Origin: Oligoflexia bacterium
GTDB taxonomy: Bacteria > Bdellovibrionota > Bacteriovoracia > Bacteriovoracales > Bacteriovoracaceae
Reading direction: 5' to 3'
Length of the DNA stretch: 56,469 nucleotides
NCBI GenBank assembly: GCA_015231955.1
Contig: JADGAN010000037.1
Location: 1-56,469, forward strand
Below the pieces are notes generated by a model. The model searched no databases. It was not told where the DNA came from and was given only the letters and a program-made list of their open reading frames with translations. Shown piece after piece: positions 1 through 10,341 of this stretch (the first letter of the stretch is position 1; each line of letters starts with the position of its first letter). The translations under genes and the position numbers were made by a program.

Positions 1-69
1 TTCTCCGTCAAGTAAACGGGAAATAAATCTAATTTTCTCCTGCATAGGTGAGTACTCCTTCCATGGCAT
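1..69 (-). CDS. IS481-family transposase, N-terminal fragment (runs off window)
   Basis: The minus strand has a strong ribosome binding site (AAGGAGG, six bases before the ATG) and then encodes MPWKEYSPMQEKIRFISRLL, which matches the typical opening of IS481-family DDE transposases (MPWKE..M.E+..F+..LL.GE). Only 23 residues lie inside the window, so neither the helix-turn-helix nor the catalytic DDE core can be inspected. The family call rests on this N-terminal signature and on the adjacent IS481-like terminus. Confidence 0.65.
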   Translation of the reverse strand, partial: MPWKEYSPMQEKIRFISRLLDGE

Positions 70-127
70 AATCAACCTCCTTTTCTTAAGATTAATTATG
101 CATGAATAAAGTGTTACCTATGTCCCC
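1..127 (-). mobile_element. End of an IS481-type insertion sequence (cut by window edge)
   Basis: The minus strand reads from a terminal sequence at about 112-127 (TGTTACCTATGTCCCC on the plus strand, a form I recognise from IS481-family ends) through a short leader into a transposase start at 69. Only the 5' end of the element is in view, so its length, second inverted repeat and target duplication cannot be judged. The outer boundary near 127 is an estimate. Confidence 0.6.
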
Positions 128-824
128 CAAATGCACCGTCCCCGCTAACTTCACACTGGAACTGCTAACAAATACTGCTACCAGCCACCCTGCTACCTGC
201 TTGCTGGATTTGTAAAACTGTTTTACTGGAATCCAGTTTAAACTTACAAAATTTCAAATCTTGTTATGATGCTTATTATTCTCTTGGAGGTAGGAAGAGA
301 AGTGGTGGATTAGAACTTGAAAAGTTCACTGATTGCATCAATAGAAAAAGTGGTCAAATGTACTTTTCTATAAAAAAAGAAGATGAAGCGAAATAAAATT
401 CTTTCTTTTTTCCTCGGGATGATAACAGTATGAACTCACTATCAACAATAGCTCTTAAGGACATTTACTCATAGGTATGAAAAATCTATTGGCATTTTTA
501 TAAATGCTTGATTTATCATTGATGAAACATTATTTTGGCAATACATTTCACCACAAACCTGTGAGATAATAATGAGCACCGGGGCAAGCCTGAACATACA
601 TGTTCAGTTTCATGGAGTAAGGAACGTATACAAACGGTTACTTGGATGAAACGAAAGCCAGAAGATCCAAGCGAGTACGCTACAAAGCCAAGATAAGTGT
701 GTCTCTATAAGAGAGATACCAAAGTGAGTCCTTAGCACCACAGGTTGGAAGAGAAAAATAATTTCTCTCTGTTTTTTTTGATGAAATTTAATTGGCAAAA
801 ATTAACATGAGTAAATGTCCTTTT
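128..824. other. Non-coding or decayed stretch beside the IS
   Basis: No convincing gene. An open frame ending at 396 on the plus strand reads protein-like over its last 50 codons (residues such as CYDAYYSLGGRKRSGG) but has no start codon with a ribosome binding site and no family I recognise; it may be the decayed tail of a gene. From 457 to 822 lies an inverted-repeat-bounded element listed separately. A short perfect dyad (TGAACAT-AC-ATGTTCA) sits near 591-606. Confidence 0.4.
457..822. repeat. 366-bp element bounded by 16-bp perfect inverted repeats
   Basis: The sequence AAGGACATTTACTCAT at 457-472 recurs as its exact reverse complement at 807-822. The interior carries no convincing coding frame. 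This resembles a small non-autonomous element, but no clear target duplication flanks it and no second copy is present in this window. It could also be the ends of a decayed IS. Confidence 0.45.
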
Positions 825-1607
825 TTAGTGGAAGAAGTGCCTATCACTTGCATTAAAGTAGGCAAGCACTAAATCGGTCATCAGCGTGACTTGTTTTTCT
901 AGCGACTGGACTTTGGGGTATTCAAAAGTGTAGCAATAAGGAATCCCGCATTTGGCAAAAAAACTTTTCAGTGTTCCCTGGTTACGCGAGATGGCCTCTC
1001 CTGGTGACAGCATGGTGTAGCCACCGCACTTTCCTGGGTAGGTGTCATTGTTACTTTTTTGCAAATCAGAGTGATCAATCTTTGCCAGCGCAGAGAAGGC
1101 CAGCCCATCATCATCTTTTTGATTTTTGATAATGAAGATTCCTTGTTTACCTGAACCGTGCAGGTCTAAACCAAAACTAAATTGGCGCTCCTCTTGGATC
1201 GACTTACTTAAAATGCGTGAGATTGCTGTCCATTCACCATCTTGAAAAGAGCGATTCAAATCTTTGCAATCTCGAGTTCGCCGTATTCCTTGTTTTAATC
1301 CATAAAGATTGACTAGTGGGTAGGTAACAAACTCAAATTTCTCTAAGAGGTCATCGCGCTTAATAACCGCTTCAATGACATTTGCCAAGGCCACATTGCT
1401 TATCGGTTCATTACCATGCACACCACTTGCAATTACTGCCCGCATCCGTGGAGTACGGCCGTTTTGTTGCCGCTGTCGCTGCCACTTGGATATTACAATT
1501 TTAAATAATCCCTCACCTTCTGCATTACCAATGCTTTCCATGGAAACTTTATTGGAATGCTTATCGGCAATACTCTGAAAATGATTGACACTTGTTGCTA
1601 CTTCCAA
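825..1607 (-). CDS. M14-type zinc carboxypeptidase / succinylglutamate desuccinylase-like hydrolase
   Basis: A 260-aa single-domain enzyme. Zinc-site residues of the M14 AstE/AspA superfamily are all visible: HGNE at residues 64-67 (HxxE), the arginine in DLNRS at 116-120, the third zinc histidine in DLHGS near 150, and the catalytic glutamate in FEYP at 229. It probably hydrolyses a C-terminal or side-chain amide bond, but the substrate cannot be read from the sequence. There is no signal peptide, so it is likely cytoplasmic. The start chosen is TTG at 1605-1607, preceded by AAGGTGAG six bases upstream. It lies alone on the minus strand, downstream of a lipoprotein gene with a 165-base gap. 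Confidence 0.75.
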   Translation of the reverse strand: MEVATSVNHFQSIADKHSNKVSMESIGNAEGEGLFKIVISKWQRQRQQNGRTPRMRAVIASGVHGNEPISNVALANVIEAVIKRDDLLEKFEFVTYPLVNLYGLKQGIRRTRDCKDLNRSFQDGEWTAISRILSKSIQEERQFSFGLDLHGSGKQGIFIIKNQKDDDGLAFSALAKIDHSDLQKSNNDTYPGKCGGYTMLSPGEAISRNQGTLKSFFAKCGIPYCYTFEYPKVQSLEKQVTLMTDLVLAYFNASDRHFFH

Positions 1608-1772
1608 AAATTACTCACCTTCCTCGTAATAACGCAGAAAAGGACACATCTTAATAGCTCCCATGATAAAAGAATAGACAATTCTAGCAAATGCAAATCT
1701 TCCTTAGAATACTCTCAACAATCAACGACTATGATGCTGATTATTGGACTAAGTCCAAGCTTACACGCTTAG

Positions 1773-2735
1773 CTAGCCTTCAAAACCTAAGTCATCGTCC
1801 TCTTCATTAGAGGTGGCCTGCTCACCATCACCACCATCACCATCCTTCTCGGCCTTGCTGCTCTTGCTGTAATCTTCACGCTCTTGACCAACACCTCTTG
1901 CCACCCAGAGCTTCTTAATAAGATCGTTATCTTTGTTGAAGTGAAAAAAAATACTTTGCTCTCTTTCAGTCTTTAGTTCATAGCGAATAGTTCCATCATC
2001 GGCAATGCCATCGTAATTGAAGGAGGCCATGGAGTAAGCGTCTTCATTAAAGTTTTCATAGAGGTGCTGGTAGTGAGGATAACCATCCCAAATAAGGTAG
2101 AAGGACATGTTACCAGCACGCTTCTCTTTGGCCATATTTAAAAATCCGGTAACTTTAATACACTCGGGCACTTGAGAAAAAAAGCAATAGATACCATTAC
2201 CCTTGGGAAGATGTAATGTCTGTTTTTGCCCTTTTTTATTTTCAGGAGTGATGGAGAAAATTTCCATTATCTGCTTTTGAGCATCGACTTTAAATTGGGA
2301 AAAATATTTTTTTCCCTCCAGCCATACCGTGTATTGGGAAACAAGCGGACGCAAGATAGAGACGCTCTCTTGCGCTCCCCCTTTACTCGCTAACTTCTGC
2401 TTTTGGCGACGATTAAGCTTCGACTTACTGGCAATAGTTAGACTCTTTTCTAACAGTGCCTCTTCGCTCTCTCCACTCTCCTCGGAGAGTATGCGTGACT
2501 TCACATAATACAAATTCTTACTCTTAACCTTACCACTCTCCTTAATCAGTCGATAATCGCCACTGCCATCGTGGTATTGATAGGTGATTTTCTCCTGTTT
2601 GATGTCAACACTACCGCCCTTCCCACTACCATTGCTATTATCCCTCTTAAAAAGCGATAACATTCCACAACTGGTAACAAAAAAAGAGAGCAGATAAAGA
2701 GAAGAGAGTATGAGGATTTTTTTTTTTCTTTCCAT
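1773..2735 (-). CDS. Hypothetical lipoprotein downstream of mreB
   Basis: A 320-aa protein that opens with a lysine-rich start, a hydrophobic stretch and a lipobox (FVTSC, cysteine 23), so it should be exported and lipidated. The mature part is hydrophilic, with charged and serine-rich segments and a low-complexity acidic, glycine-rich C-terminus (GDGGDGEQ... ending EEDDDLGFEG). I recognise no domain. It starts 49 bases after mreB on the same strand and is probably cotranscribed with it, which hints at an envelope role, but that is inference from position only. Confidence 0.6.
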   Translation of the reverse strand: MERKKKILILSSLYLLSFFVTSCGMLSLFKRDNSNGSGKGGSVDIKQEKITYQYHDGSGDYRLIKESGKVKSKNLYYVKSRILSEESGESEEALLEKSLTIASKSKLNRRQKQKLASKGGAQESVSILRPLVSQYTVWLEGKKYFSQFKVDAQKQIMEIFSITPENKKGQKQTLHLPKGNGIYCFFSQVPECIKVTGFLNMAKEKRAGNMSFYLIWDGYPHYQHLYENFNEDAYSMASFNYDGIADDGTIRYELKTEREQSIFFHFNKDNDLIKKLWVARGVGQEREDYSKSSKAEKDGDGGDGEQATSNEEDDDLGFEG

Positions 2736-2784
2736 TAAAAAATTGTATAAAAAGAAAAAGTGGAGATCAAGCAGGAGATCAAGA

Positions 2785-3837
<1,053 letters not shown>

Positions 3838-4063
3838 TCATGAAACCAAAAGGATTCTCTTCCATTAAATGATTACTATAAACATATATAAAATATATAG
3901 AATAAGTAATACACTAAATTGTTGCATTTTTACATGAATTATTCACCACTTTCTAACATTGCTAGCAAATACTAATTTGCCTTATTTGTTCTTTCTGTGT
4001 TAATAATTTTTTCAGCTTTTTTATTTTCAAGTTTTACAATTTTAAATTGAAGTGAGGTTATTT

Positions 4064-4174
4064 ATGGGCCGAGGAAGAAAGAGTCAGGTTTTCAAAATGA
4101 AGCGCAAACAAGGACAAGCAAAAAAGAAAGAGCGCATCAAAAGAAAAATCGCAAAATCAACGCAGGCCCAGTAG
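4064..4174 (+). CDS. 36-residue strongly basic protein (small ORF)
   Basis: ATG at 4064 follows AGTGAGG with suitable spacing and opens a 36-codon frame beginning MGRGRKSQVFKMKRKQGQ. About half of the residues are Lys, Arg or Gln, with no hydrophobic core. Such composition suits a nucleic-acid or ribosome-associated peptide. It sits alone between the mreB promoter region and the end of the LpoA-like gene, which converges on it. I vaguely recognise comparable tiny GRGRKS-starting proteins in other proteobacteria but cannot name a family. A chance frame is possible, though the ribosome binding site and strong composition bias argue against it. Confidence 0.5.
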   Translation: MGRGRKSQVFKMKRKQGQAKKKERIKRKIAKSTQAQ

Positions 4175-4182
4175 AACTCCCA

Positions 4183-6273
4183 TTAAATAGGGCCACCCAC
4201 TGCGGTAGTATTACTTTCTAGTAGTGCGTTTTCAATTTTTCCTTGCTTTAATCGCAGGAGCGTGAGTTCTTTTTTCCAGTGGTTATCAATAAGTGACCAA
4301 TCTCCTCCAATGGCCTCGACTCTTCCCAGGCGATGAAGGTAATCATGAAATTCTGCCCGTGCCGAAAAGTTTCCGCTCCCAAGCACCTTAAGTAAAACCC
4401 TTAAGGAGTTATAGGACATGATTTCAATCAACTTTGGATCGCGCCCATACCTTGAATTAAAATAGGCAACAAATCCCCTTTCTTCGTCCCTATAATCATC
4501 CCCAACAAAGTAGAGAGTCTGTCGGTCACTAAATTTGGCCAGCCCCTGGCTCCTCCAACTAGGACCACCACAAAAACGTACCCGTGGAGTATCAAAATAT
4601 TTAAAGGTAGGAATCACTCTTTGCGCTTCATCTGGATAGGCGGTGGTAAAGATCCAATCAAAATCGATCACCGGTGGCAACGACTGAGTTCGTAGTTGCC
4701 CCATCTTGCTTGTAAGCGAGACAATGCCCGAAAAAATATCGACCTCCTCCTGGCGTTCACGCTCAAAATCCAGCCCTAAAATCTTCTTAATAGGCCCACG
4801 ATAGTCGTTTTGATTCTTCTCGTAGGCTTGAGCAGAGGTGATCACAACTCCCTTATCCTTGTCCTGGGAGAGGTTCCAAATGGCATCCACATAATTTTCC
4901 CCACGCTCATCTCCTGAGTAAAAAAGCGCCAGCCTCCGTCCAAATTTGTCCAAGACCTCCTTGGACAGGAGTGTACTGACTTGGGACTCCACTGATCCCG
5001 GAACCTCTAACAGCAAAAAATCTTTCTCTGCTGTTGGTAAATAGACTGGTGAAAGCGAAATGAAAAAGACGCCAAAGCGCTTTGCCATCAAATACTCCTG
5101 CGTTGCCTCCTCTGGAAATAGCCCCCCAATCACTGCAGAGACTTGATACTTGCTCACCAGTTCATCGATCATGCCACCACCAATGGCACCACTGCCCTGA
5201 CTATCTCGAACATGAAATTTGGTTGCCTGTAAAGCACCGCCTCCCCCTGGAGTTTTCGTAATAAACTCCTGAAAAGCACTATCGATTCCCGCCATCGCTT
5301 GCTCTGCAAATCGTGCCTTCTCTCCAGAAAAGGGAAAAACCACTCCCACATTTAGTGGTGAAATTTGTGACAGCTTCTCCAAGCGATTTTCATATTCGTT
5401 AATATAGCTCATGATCTCTTTGCTCTCTTGAAAGCGGCCACTTAAGTGGGCCAATAAATCCCGGGCCTCCTCTTTTTGCCCTCTATAAATAAGTCGTTCT
5501 GCCGTCGGTACTCCTAAATAGGCAAGTATGGCCGCCGCAGCAGCATCTTCATTACTATTGCGGTTAATAAAATAGTTCAGAGCAGTCATCCGCTCCTGAT
5601 CTTCAGCGCGATTAAAAACCTCCATTAATGTTGAGAAAAGCCCATCACTCTTGAGTGCACCCATATCGCGATATTTTTTTAAGTAATCAATCAAGAGCTG
5701 CATCTTCTCTGTTAGAGCGCCACTGCTACCATGCTGCTCCTCTAGTAAAAGAAATTTCAAGCGATAAACTTTTGTAAGCTCTACCTCTTTTAAAATCTCC
5801 ATCTTTACTTGCGAAAGTGCATGTTGAAACTCAGCAATCTGTCTTTGTTTGTAAGCTGTACTTGCAAGATTAATATAGACTTGAGAGGAGAGTGAATCAT
5901 CTTCAATGGCAAGAGGGGCCGCCTCGACAAAACTCTCGCGCGCCTCAACCATCCTTCCTTCACTAAAAAAGATCACACCCCGAAGGTTTAATCTCATGGC
6001 CTTTTCTGTTGGCAGAAGTTTGGCATCTTTAATCGCCATTAACCTCTTTAAGGCCAAGGCCTGTTTTCCAGACTCATAGATGGACTTGATCTCCTGAATC
6101 TTCTTTAAAAATTGTTCGCTATAAAGTGCGGAAGAAGAGGAGGAGGATGCCGCCTCTCTTACAGTCTCTTTCTCTTTTTTACTCACCGTAGAGACTTGGG
6201 AACAACCAGCAGCAACAAAAATCAAAATTAAAACGAAAACTAAAGATAACGACAATGCTGAAAATTTTTTCAT
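4183..6273 (-). CDS. LpoA-like penicillin-binding protein activator lipoprotein (TPR plus type 1 periplasmic-binding fold)
   Basis: A 696-aa lipoprotein with signal sequence and lipobox VAAGC (cysteine 24). Residues about 45-290 are alpha-helical with TPR-like spacing (for example NLRGVIFFSEGRMVEARESF). From about residue 305 (LNVGVVFPFSG) to near the end it resembles the type 1 periplasmic-binding fold used by LpoA/YraM and branched-chain amino-acid receptors. In LpoA this architecture reaches through the outer membrane and activates PBP1A, so a peptidoglycan-synthesis cofactor is the likely role. A ligand-binding receptor is the alternative, but no transporter genes are nearby. It is transcribed alone; dnaJ lies 96 bases upstream. 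Confidence 0.75.
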   Translation of the reverse strand: MKKFSALSLSLVFVLILIFVAAGCSQVSTVSKKEKETVREAASSSSSSALYSEQFLKKIQEIKSIYESGKQALALKRLMAIKDAKLLPTEKAMRLNLRGVIFFSEGRMVEARESFVEAAPLAIEDDSLSSQVYINLASTAYKQRQIAEFQHALSQVKMEILKEVELTKVYRLKFLLLEEQHGSSGALTEKMQLLIDYLKKYRDMGALKSDGLFSTLMEVFNRAEDQERMTALNYFINRNSNEDAAAAAILAYLGVPTAERLIYRGQKEEARDLLAHLSGRFQESKEIMSYINEYENRLEKLSQISPLNVGVVFPFSGEKARFAEQAMAGIDSAFQEFITKTPGGGGALQATKFHVRDSQGSGAIGGGMIDELVSKYQVSAVIGGLFPEEATQEYLMAKRFGVFFISLSPVYLPTAEKDFLLLEVPGSVESQVSTLLSKEVLDKFGRRLALFYSGDERGENYVDAIWNLSQDKDKGVVITSAQAYEKNQNDYRGPIKKILGLDFERERQEEVDIFSGIVSLTSKMGQLRTQSLPPVIDFDWIFTTAYPDEAQRVIPTFKYFDTPRVRFCGGPSWRSQGLAKFSDRQTLYFVGDDYRDEERGFVAYFNSRYGRDPKLIEIMSYNSLRVLLKVLGSGNFSARAEFHDYLHRLGRVEAIGGDWSLIDNHWKKELTLLRLKQGKIENALLESNTTAVGGPI

Positions 6274-6369
6274 GCGGTGCTAACCTCAAACAAAAATGGC
6301 AGACTACCTTTTATTGCAGAATTGCAGATTCTAGTTAGTATAGTGCCGAGCAAATGAGAAAGAAATAGC

Positions 6370-7536
6370 TTAGGAAAAGAGTTCCTTCACTTTTTCAAAA
6401 AAGTTTGAAGAGATCGGATGGGAGTTACCTTTACGTTCAAGCACTGCTAGCTTTTCAAAAAGGTCGCGCTGCTCACCTGTCAGTTTGGATGGGGTCTCCA
6501 CTTGAATATTAATAATCTGATCACCAAAGGCCTGCCCCCCTAACTGCTGAATCCCTTTTGCCTTAAGACGCATCTTCTTTCCCGATTGCGTTCCCGAAGG
6601 GATCTTTACGGCAACTTTCCCCCGCAGCGTGGGAACTTCGATCTCTGCGCCCAATGCCGCCTGTGAAAAGCTGATCGGTATACTGCAAAACACATCCATG
6701 CCGTCACGCTCAAAGATATCGTGTCGCAAAATATTAACCCCAATATAGAGGTCTCCACTAGGCCCTCCATAAAGTCCAGCGTCGCCTTCACCACTAAGTT
6801 TTAAGCGCTGACCACTATTAATTCCGGCAGGAACCTTCACTTGCAAATCGGACTTATGTTTTTTACGTCCCTGCCCACCACAATCGCGGCAAGGATCGGT
6901 GACAATGTGGCCACTACCATAACACTTTGGACAAGTTGTTGCGATTGCAAAAAATCCTTGCTGCCGCCTTACTTCACCATATCCATTACATTGATCACAA
7001 ACGGAAGGACCTGTTCCAGGTTTAGAGCCTTGCCCTGCGCACGTTTTACACTCAAAATTTTTCAGGACTGAAATATTTTTTTCAGCACCAAACGCCGCCT
7101 CTTCAAACGTGATGTCGACCATCATCTCTAAGTCTTGACCTCCACGGGCGCGTGAACCGCGGCCACCTCCACCTCGACGGCGACGACCACCACCGGCCCC
7201 GCCACCCATGAAATCAAAATCACCAAAGATGTCACCGAAAATATTACCAAGATTAGAGAAGATATCCTCCGTATTAAAACCTTCACCACCACCATAAAAG
7301 CCACTCATCCCCGAGTGGCCAAATTGATCGTAGCGAGCACGCTTCTCGTCGTCCAACAACACCTCAGCGGCCTCCGAGGCCTCTTTAAATTTTGCCTCGG
7401 CCTCTTTATTGTTAGGATTGCGGTCAGGATGAAATTGTAAAGCAAGCTTGCGGTACGCTTTCTTAATATCATCCTTTCCCGCACCCTTTTGGACGCCAAG
7501 AATTTCGTAGTAATCTCTCTTATTAGTCGTGCTCAT
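6370..7536 (-). CDS. dnaJ: Chaperone protein DnaJ (Hsp40)
   Basis: A 388-aa class I J-protein. The J domain has HPD at residues 36-38, followed by a Gly/Phe-rich linker with a basic glycine patch (about 110-132). The zinc region has all four CxxCxGxG repeats ([32 protein letters not shown]), then the substrate-binding C-terminal domains. It stimulates the DnaK ATPase and hands over unfolded clients in the cytoplasm. It is the last gene of a grpE-dnaK-dnaJ operon, 62 bases after dnaK. Confidence 0.97.
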   Translation of the reverse strand: MSTTNKRDYYEILGVQKGAGKDDIKKAYRKLALQFHPDRNPNNKEAEAKFKEASEAAEVLLDDEKRARYDQFGHSGMSGFYGGGEGFNTEDIFSNLGNIFGDIFGDFDFMGGGAGGGRRRRGGGGRGSRARGGQDLEMMVDITFEEAAFGAEKNISVLKNFECKTCAGQGSKPGTGPSVCDQCNGYGEVRRQQGFFAIATTCPKCYGSGHIVTDPCRDCGGQGRKKHKSDLQVKVPAGINSGQRLKLSGEGDAGLYGGPSGDLYIGVNILRHDIFERDGMDVFCSIPISFSQAALGAEIEVPTLRGKVAVKIPSGTQSGKKMRLKAKGIQQLGGQAFGDQIINIQVETPSKLTGEQRDLFEKLAVLERKGNSHPISSNFFEKVKELFS

Positions 7537-7598
7537 TTCGTTTTAAATTTCCTTCCTTCAATGCCAATGGTTCATGTTGTCGCTATTATAATTATAGA

Positions 7599-9542
7599 CT
7601 ACACCTCTTTGAAATCTGCATCCACAACATCTTCTTTTTTCTTAGCACCCTCTGCTCCTGCTGCTGAAGCTTCAGCACCTGCACCGAAACCTGCACCACC
7701 TGCACCTGTTTCTGCTCCTGCAGCACCAGCGGCCCCTGCTGCCTTATAAATCTCTTCCGAAACTTTATGAGAAGCATTTTGCAATTTTTCAGTTGCGGCC
7801 TTGATCTCTTCTGGAGATTCACTGTTAAGTTTAGCTTTTGCCTCGGTAACTGCACTCTCTAAGTCAGCTTTTAAGTGTGCTGGAATTTTATCTCCATTAT
7901 CTTTTAACAAACGCTCACAAGTAAAGAGCATGCTATCCAAATGGTTTTTAGCATCGATGACTTCCCGACGTTTTTTATCGGAATCACGATTGACATCCGC
8001 CTCTCTCACCATTCGCTGGATCTCCTCTTCACTTAGACCGGAGCTACTGGTGATCCGAATATCTTGAGTACGACCCGTGGCCGTATCTTTTGCTGTCACA
8101 TGCACAATTCCGTTGGCATCGATATCAAAGATCACCTCAATTTGCGGCACCCCTCTTGGAGCTGGAGGAATTCCAGTGAGTTCAAAACGGCCAAGCGTTT
8201 TATTGTCATTAGCAAACTCACGCTCTCCTTGAAGGACATGAATACTCACCGCTGGTTGATTATCTTGAGCAGTGGAGAAGACTTGCGATTTTTTCGTAGG
8301 AATGGTGGTGTTTTTCTCAATAATTTTTGTAAAGACTCCACCTAAAGTCTCAATCCCAAGTGAGAGTGGCGTAACGTCAAGAAGCAGCACATCTTTTACC
8401 TCTCCTGCAAGCACACCCCCTTGAATCGCAGCACCAGCGGCCACCACCTCGTCAGGGTTCACACTCTTATTGGGCTCTTTACCAAAAATTTTACGAACTT
8501 TTTCCACAACGATCGGCGTACGGGTAGCACCACCAACTAAGATGACCTCTTGAATTTCATTGGTTGAAAGGCCAGAATCTTTGATCGCAGTTTTACAAGG
8601 GCCATCCAAAGCATCGATAAGATCGGCAATTAAGCTTTCAAATTTTGCTCTTGTAAGATTGAGAGTCAAATGTTTTGGACCACTGGCATCAGCAGTGATA
8701 AAAGGAAGGTTTACCTCGGTAGTCGTTACAGAGGAGAGTTCATGCTTTGCTTTTTCTGCTGCTTCTTTTAAGCGTTGAAGCGCCATGGTGTCTTTGCGCA
8801 GATCGATCCCCGTTTCCTTCCTAAATTCATCAGCAAGATAGTTGATGATTCTATAGTCAAAATCTTCACCTCCAAGGAAGGTGTTACCATTGGTGGCCTT
8901 CACTTCAAAAACACCATCGCTGGTAATTTCCAAAATGGAGATATCGAAAGTACCACCGCCAAGGTCAAAAATTGCAATATTTTTATCTTTTTTAGAATCG
9001 AGTCCATAGGCAAGTGCTGCAGCAGTCGGCTCATTGATAATTCTTTTCACATCAAGACCAGCAATACGGCCAGCATCTTTTGTTGCTTGTCTTTGAGAGT
9101 CGTTAAAATAGGCCGGTACTGTAATCACCGCTTCCGTCACCTTCTCCCCTAAGTAATCTTCTGCTGCTTGTTTTAATTTCTCTAGCACTAGCGCAGAAAT
9201 CTCTTGAGGGGCAACATCGCTGCCATCCACTTTGATCCAAGCATCACCATTTTTGTTGGCCATAATTTCAAAGGGGGCAACCGACTTAAATTTAGAAACC
9301 TCGGCATCACCATGCTTACGACCGATCAGACGCTTAATTCCAAAGAAAGTTTTAGTGGGATTTGTAACCGACTGCCGTTTGGCAATTTGCCCTACCAATT
9401 TTTCACCATTTTTTGTATATGCAACCACTGATGGTGTGGTGTTGGCACCCTCAGCGTTGGGGATAATTTTATAAGTTTTCCCCTCGAGCACGCCAACGCA
9501 TGAGTTTGTAGTTCCTAGATCTATTCCAATAATCTTTCCCAT
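7599..9542 (-). CDS. dnaK: Chaperone protein DnaK (Hsp70)
   Basis: A 647-aa Hsp70 with the nucleotide-binding signatures [10 protein letters not shown] at the N-terminus and [11 protein letters not shown] in the middle of the ATPase domain. The interdomain linker reads [19 protein letters not shown], followed by the substrate-binding domain, the lid, a Gly/Ala-rich stretch and an acidic tail ending DADFKEV. Length is normal for the family. It works with DnaJ and GrpE encoded on either side. The Gly/Ala tail makes long open frames on the opposite strand, which are shadows. Confidence 0.98.
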   Translation of the reverse strand: MGKIIGIDLGTTNSCVGVLEGKTYKIIPNAEGANTTPSVVAYTKNGEKLVGQIAKRQSVTNPTKTFFGIKRLIGRKHGDAEVSKFKSVAPFEIMANKNGDAWIKVDGSDVAPQEISALVLEKLKQAAEDYLGEKVTEAVITVPAYFNDSQRQATKDAGRIAGLDVKRIINEPTAAALAYGLDSKKDKNIAIFDLGGGTFDISILEITSDGVFEVKATNGNTFLGGEDFDYRIINYLADEFRKETGIDLRKDTMALQRLKEAAEKAKHELSSVTTTEVNLPFITADASGPKHLTLNLTRAKFESLIADLIDALDGPCKTAIKDSGLSTNEIQEVILVGGATRTPIVVEKVRKIFGKEPNKSVNPDEVVAAGAAIQGGVLAGEVKDVLLLDVTPLSLGIETLGGVFTKIIEKNTTIPTKKSQVFSTAQDNQPAVSIHVLQGEREFANDNKTLGRFELTGIPPAPRGVPQIEVIFDIDANGIVHVTAKDTATGRTQDIRITSSSGLSEEEIQRMVREADVNRDSDKKRREVIDAKNHLDSMLFTCERLLKDNGDKIPAHLKADLESAVTEAKAKLNSESPEEIKAATEKLQNASHKVSEEIYKAAGAAGAAGAETGAGGAGFGAGAEASAAGAEGAKKKEDVVDADFKEV

Positions 9543-9582
9543 AAATACTCCTATTAAAAAACGCTACCTTAAAATTGCTTTA

Positions 9583-10149
9583 TTATTTTGCGACAACTAC
9601 TTTTGCTGCCCTAATGACTCTCCCATTTAATAAATACCCTCTTTGGTACTCTTCAACGATCTCCATCTCTTTTCTTCCGTCTACCTCACGCTCTGCAACC
9701 GCCTCATGATAGTTAGGATCAAACATCTCTCCCTGCGACTTTACAGGAGAAAGACCGTAGCGTGCAAGTAAACTAGCAAACTGATTCTTTACCATCTCTA
9801 CGCCAACCAAAATGTTCTTAACCTTAGAATCATCTTCCTTACTAATCGCGCTGATTGTTCTATCAAAATTATCAAACACCTCTAACAAATCAGTGATCAA
9901 TCGCTCATTGCTATATTTTACAATTCCCTCTTTTTCCCTCTGAAAACGCTTGCACATATTATCCATCTCTGCGGCAAGGTAATAGTATTTACTCTTAAAA
10001 TCCTCTTCTACTTTTTCCGGTTCTATTTTCTCCAACTTCTCTTCGAGAGTTTCGGCCATCACTTCTTCAGCTTCAACCTCGGCCTCTACCTCTGCCTCTG
10101 TCTTTGCAACTTTTTCTTCCTGTTTACTATTATCGACTTCAGTTTCCAT
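9583..10149 (-). CDS. grpE: Nucleotide exchange factor GrpE
   Basis: A 188-aa protein. The first 45 residues are almost entirely Glu, Ala, Lys and Val (repeated EAEVEAE), then comes the long coiled-coil helix (KYYYLAAEMDNMCKRFQRE) and the C-terminal beta domain with FDPNYHEAV and GYLLNGRVIRAAKV, both diagnostic of GrpE. It releases ADP from DnaK. It is first in the grpE-dnaK-dnaJ operon, 40 bases before dnaK. No hrcA lies upstream and I see no CIRCE repeat in the 190-base leader, so control is more likely by a heat-shock sigma factor or by the housekeeping one. Confidence 0.93.
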   Translation of the reverse strand: METEVDNSKQEEKVAKTEAEVEAEVEAEEVMAETLEEKLEKIEPEKVEEDFKSKYYYLAAEMDNMCKRFQREKEGIVKYSNERLITDLLEVFDNFDRTISAISKEDDSKVKNILVGVEMVKNQFASLLARYGLSPVKSQGEMFDPNYHEAVAEREVDGRKEMEIVEEYQRGYLLNGRVIRAAKVVVAK

Positions 10150-10341
10150 GCTTCACACTTCTCCATATTTTTAAAACAAAAAGCAGCTGGGCAATTTTTA
10201 TTATAAATCACCGTTTGCTTCCATCATTTATTTCACAATAAAGAATATTGAACTAGCAATAATGACCGGATAAGTCAACACGCACATCTAAATGCAAGAT
10301 GGGCACCACCCAAAAGGCCGTCAATGGGGCGGCAAAATAAT

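Noticed and set aside
610-798. 62-codon minus-strand frame inside the inverted-repeat element
   Set aside because: No ribosome binding site, no recognisable family and composition unlike a real protein.
7489-7749. Plus-strand frame opposite dnaJ/dnaK
   Set aside because: Ala/Pro-rich shadow of the DnaK Gly/Ala tail.
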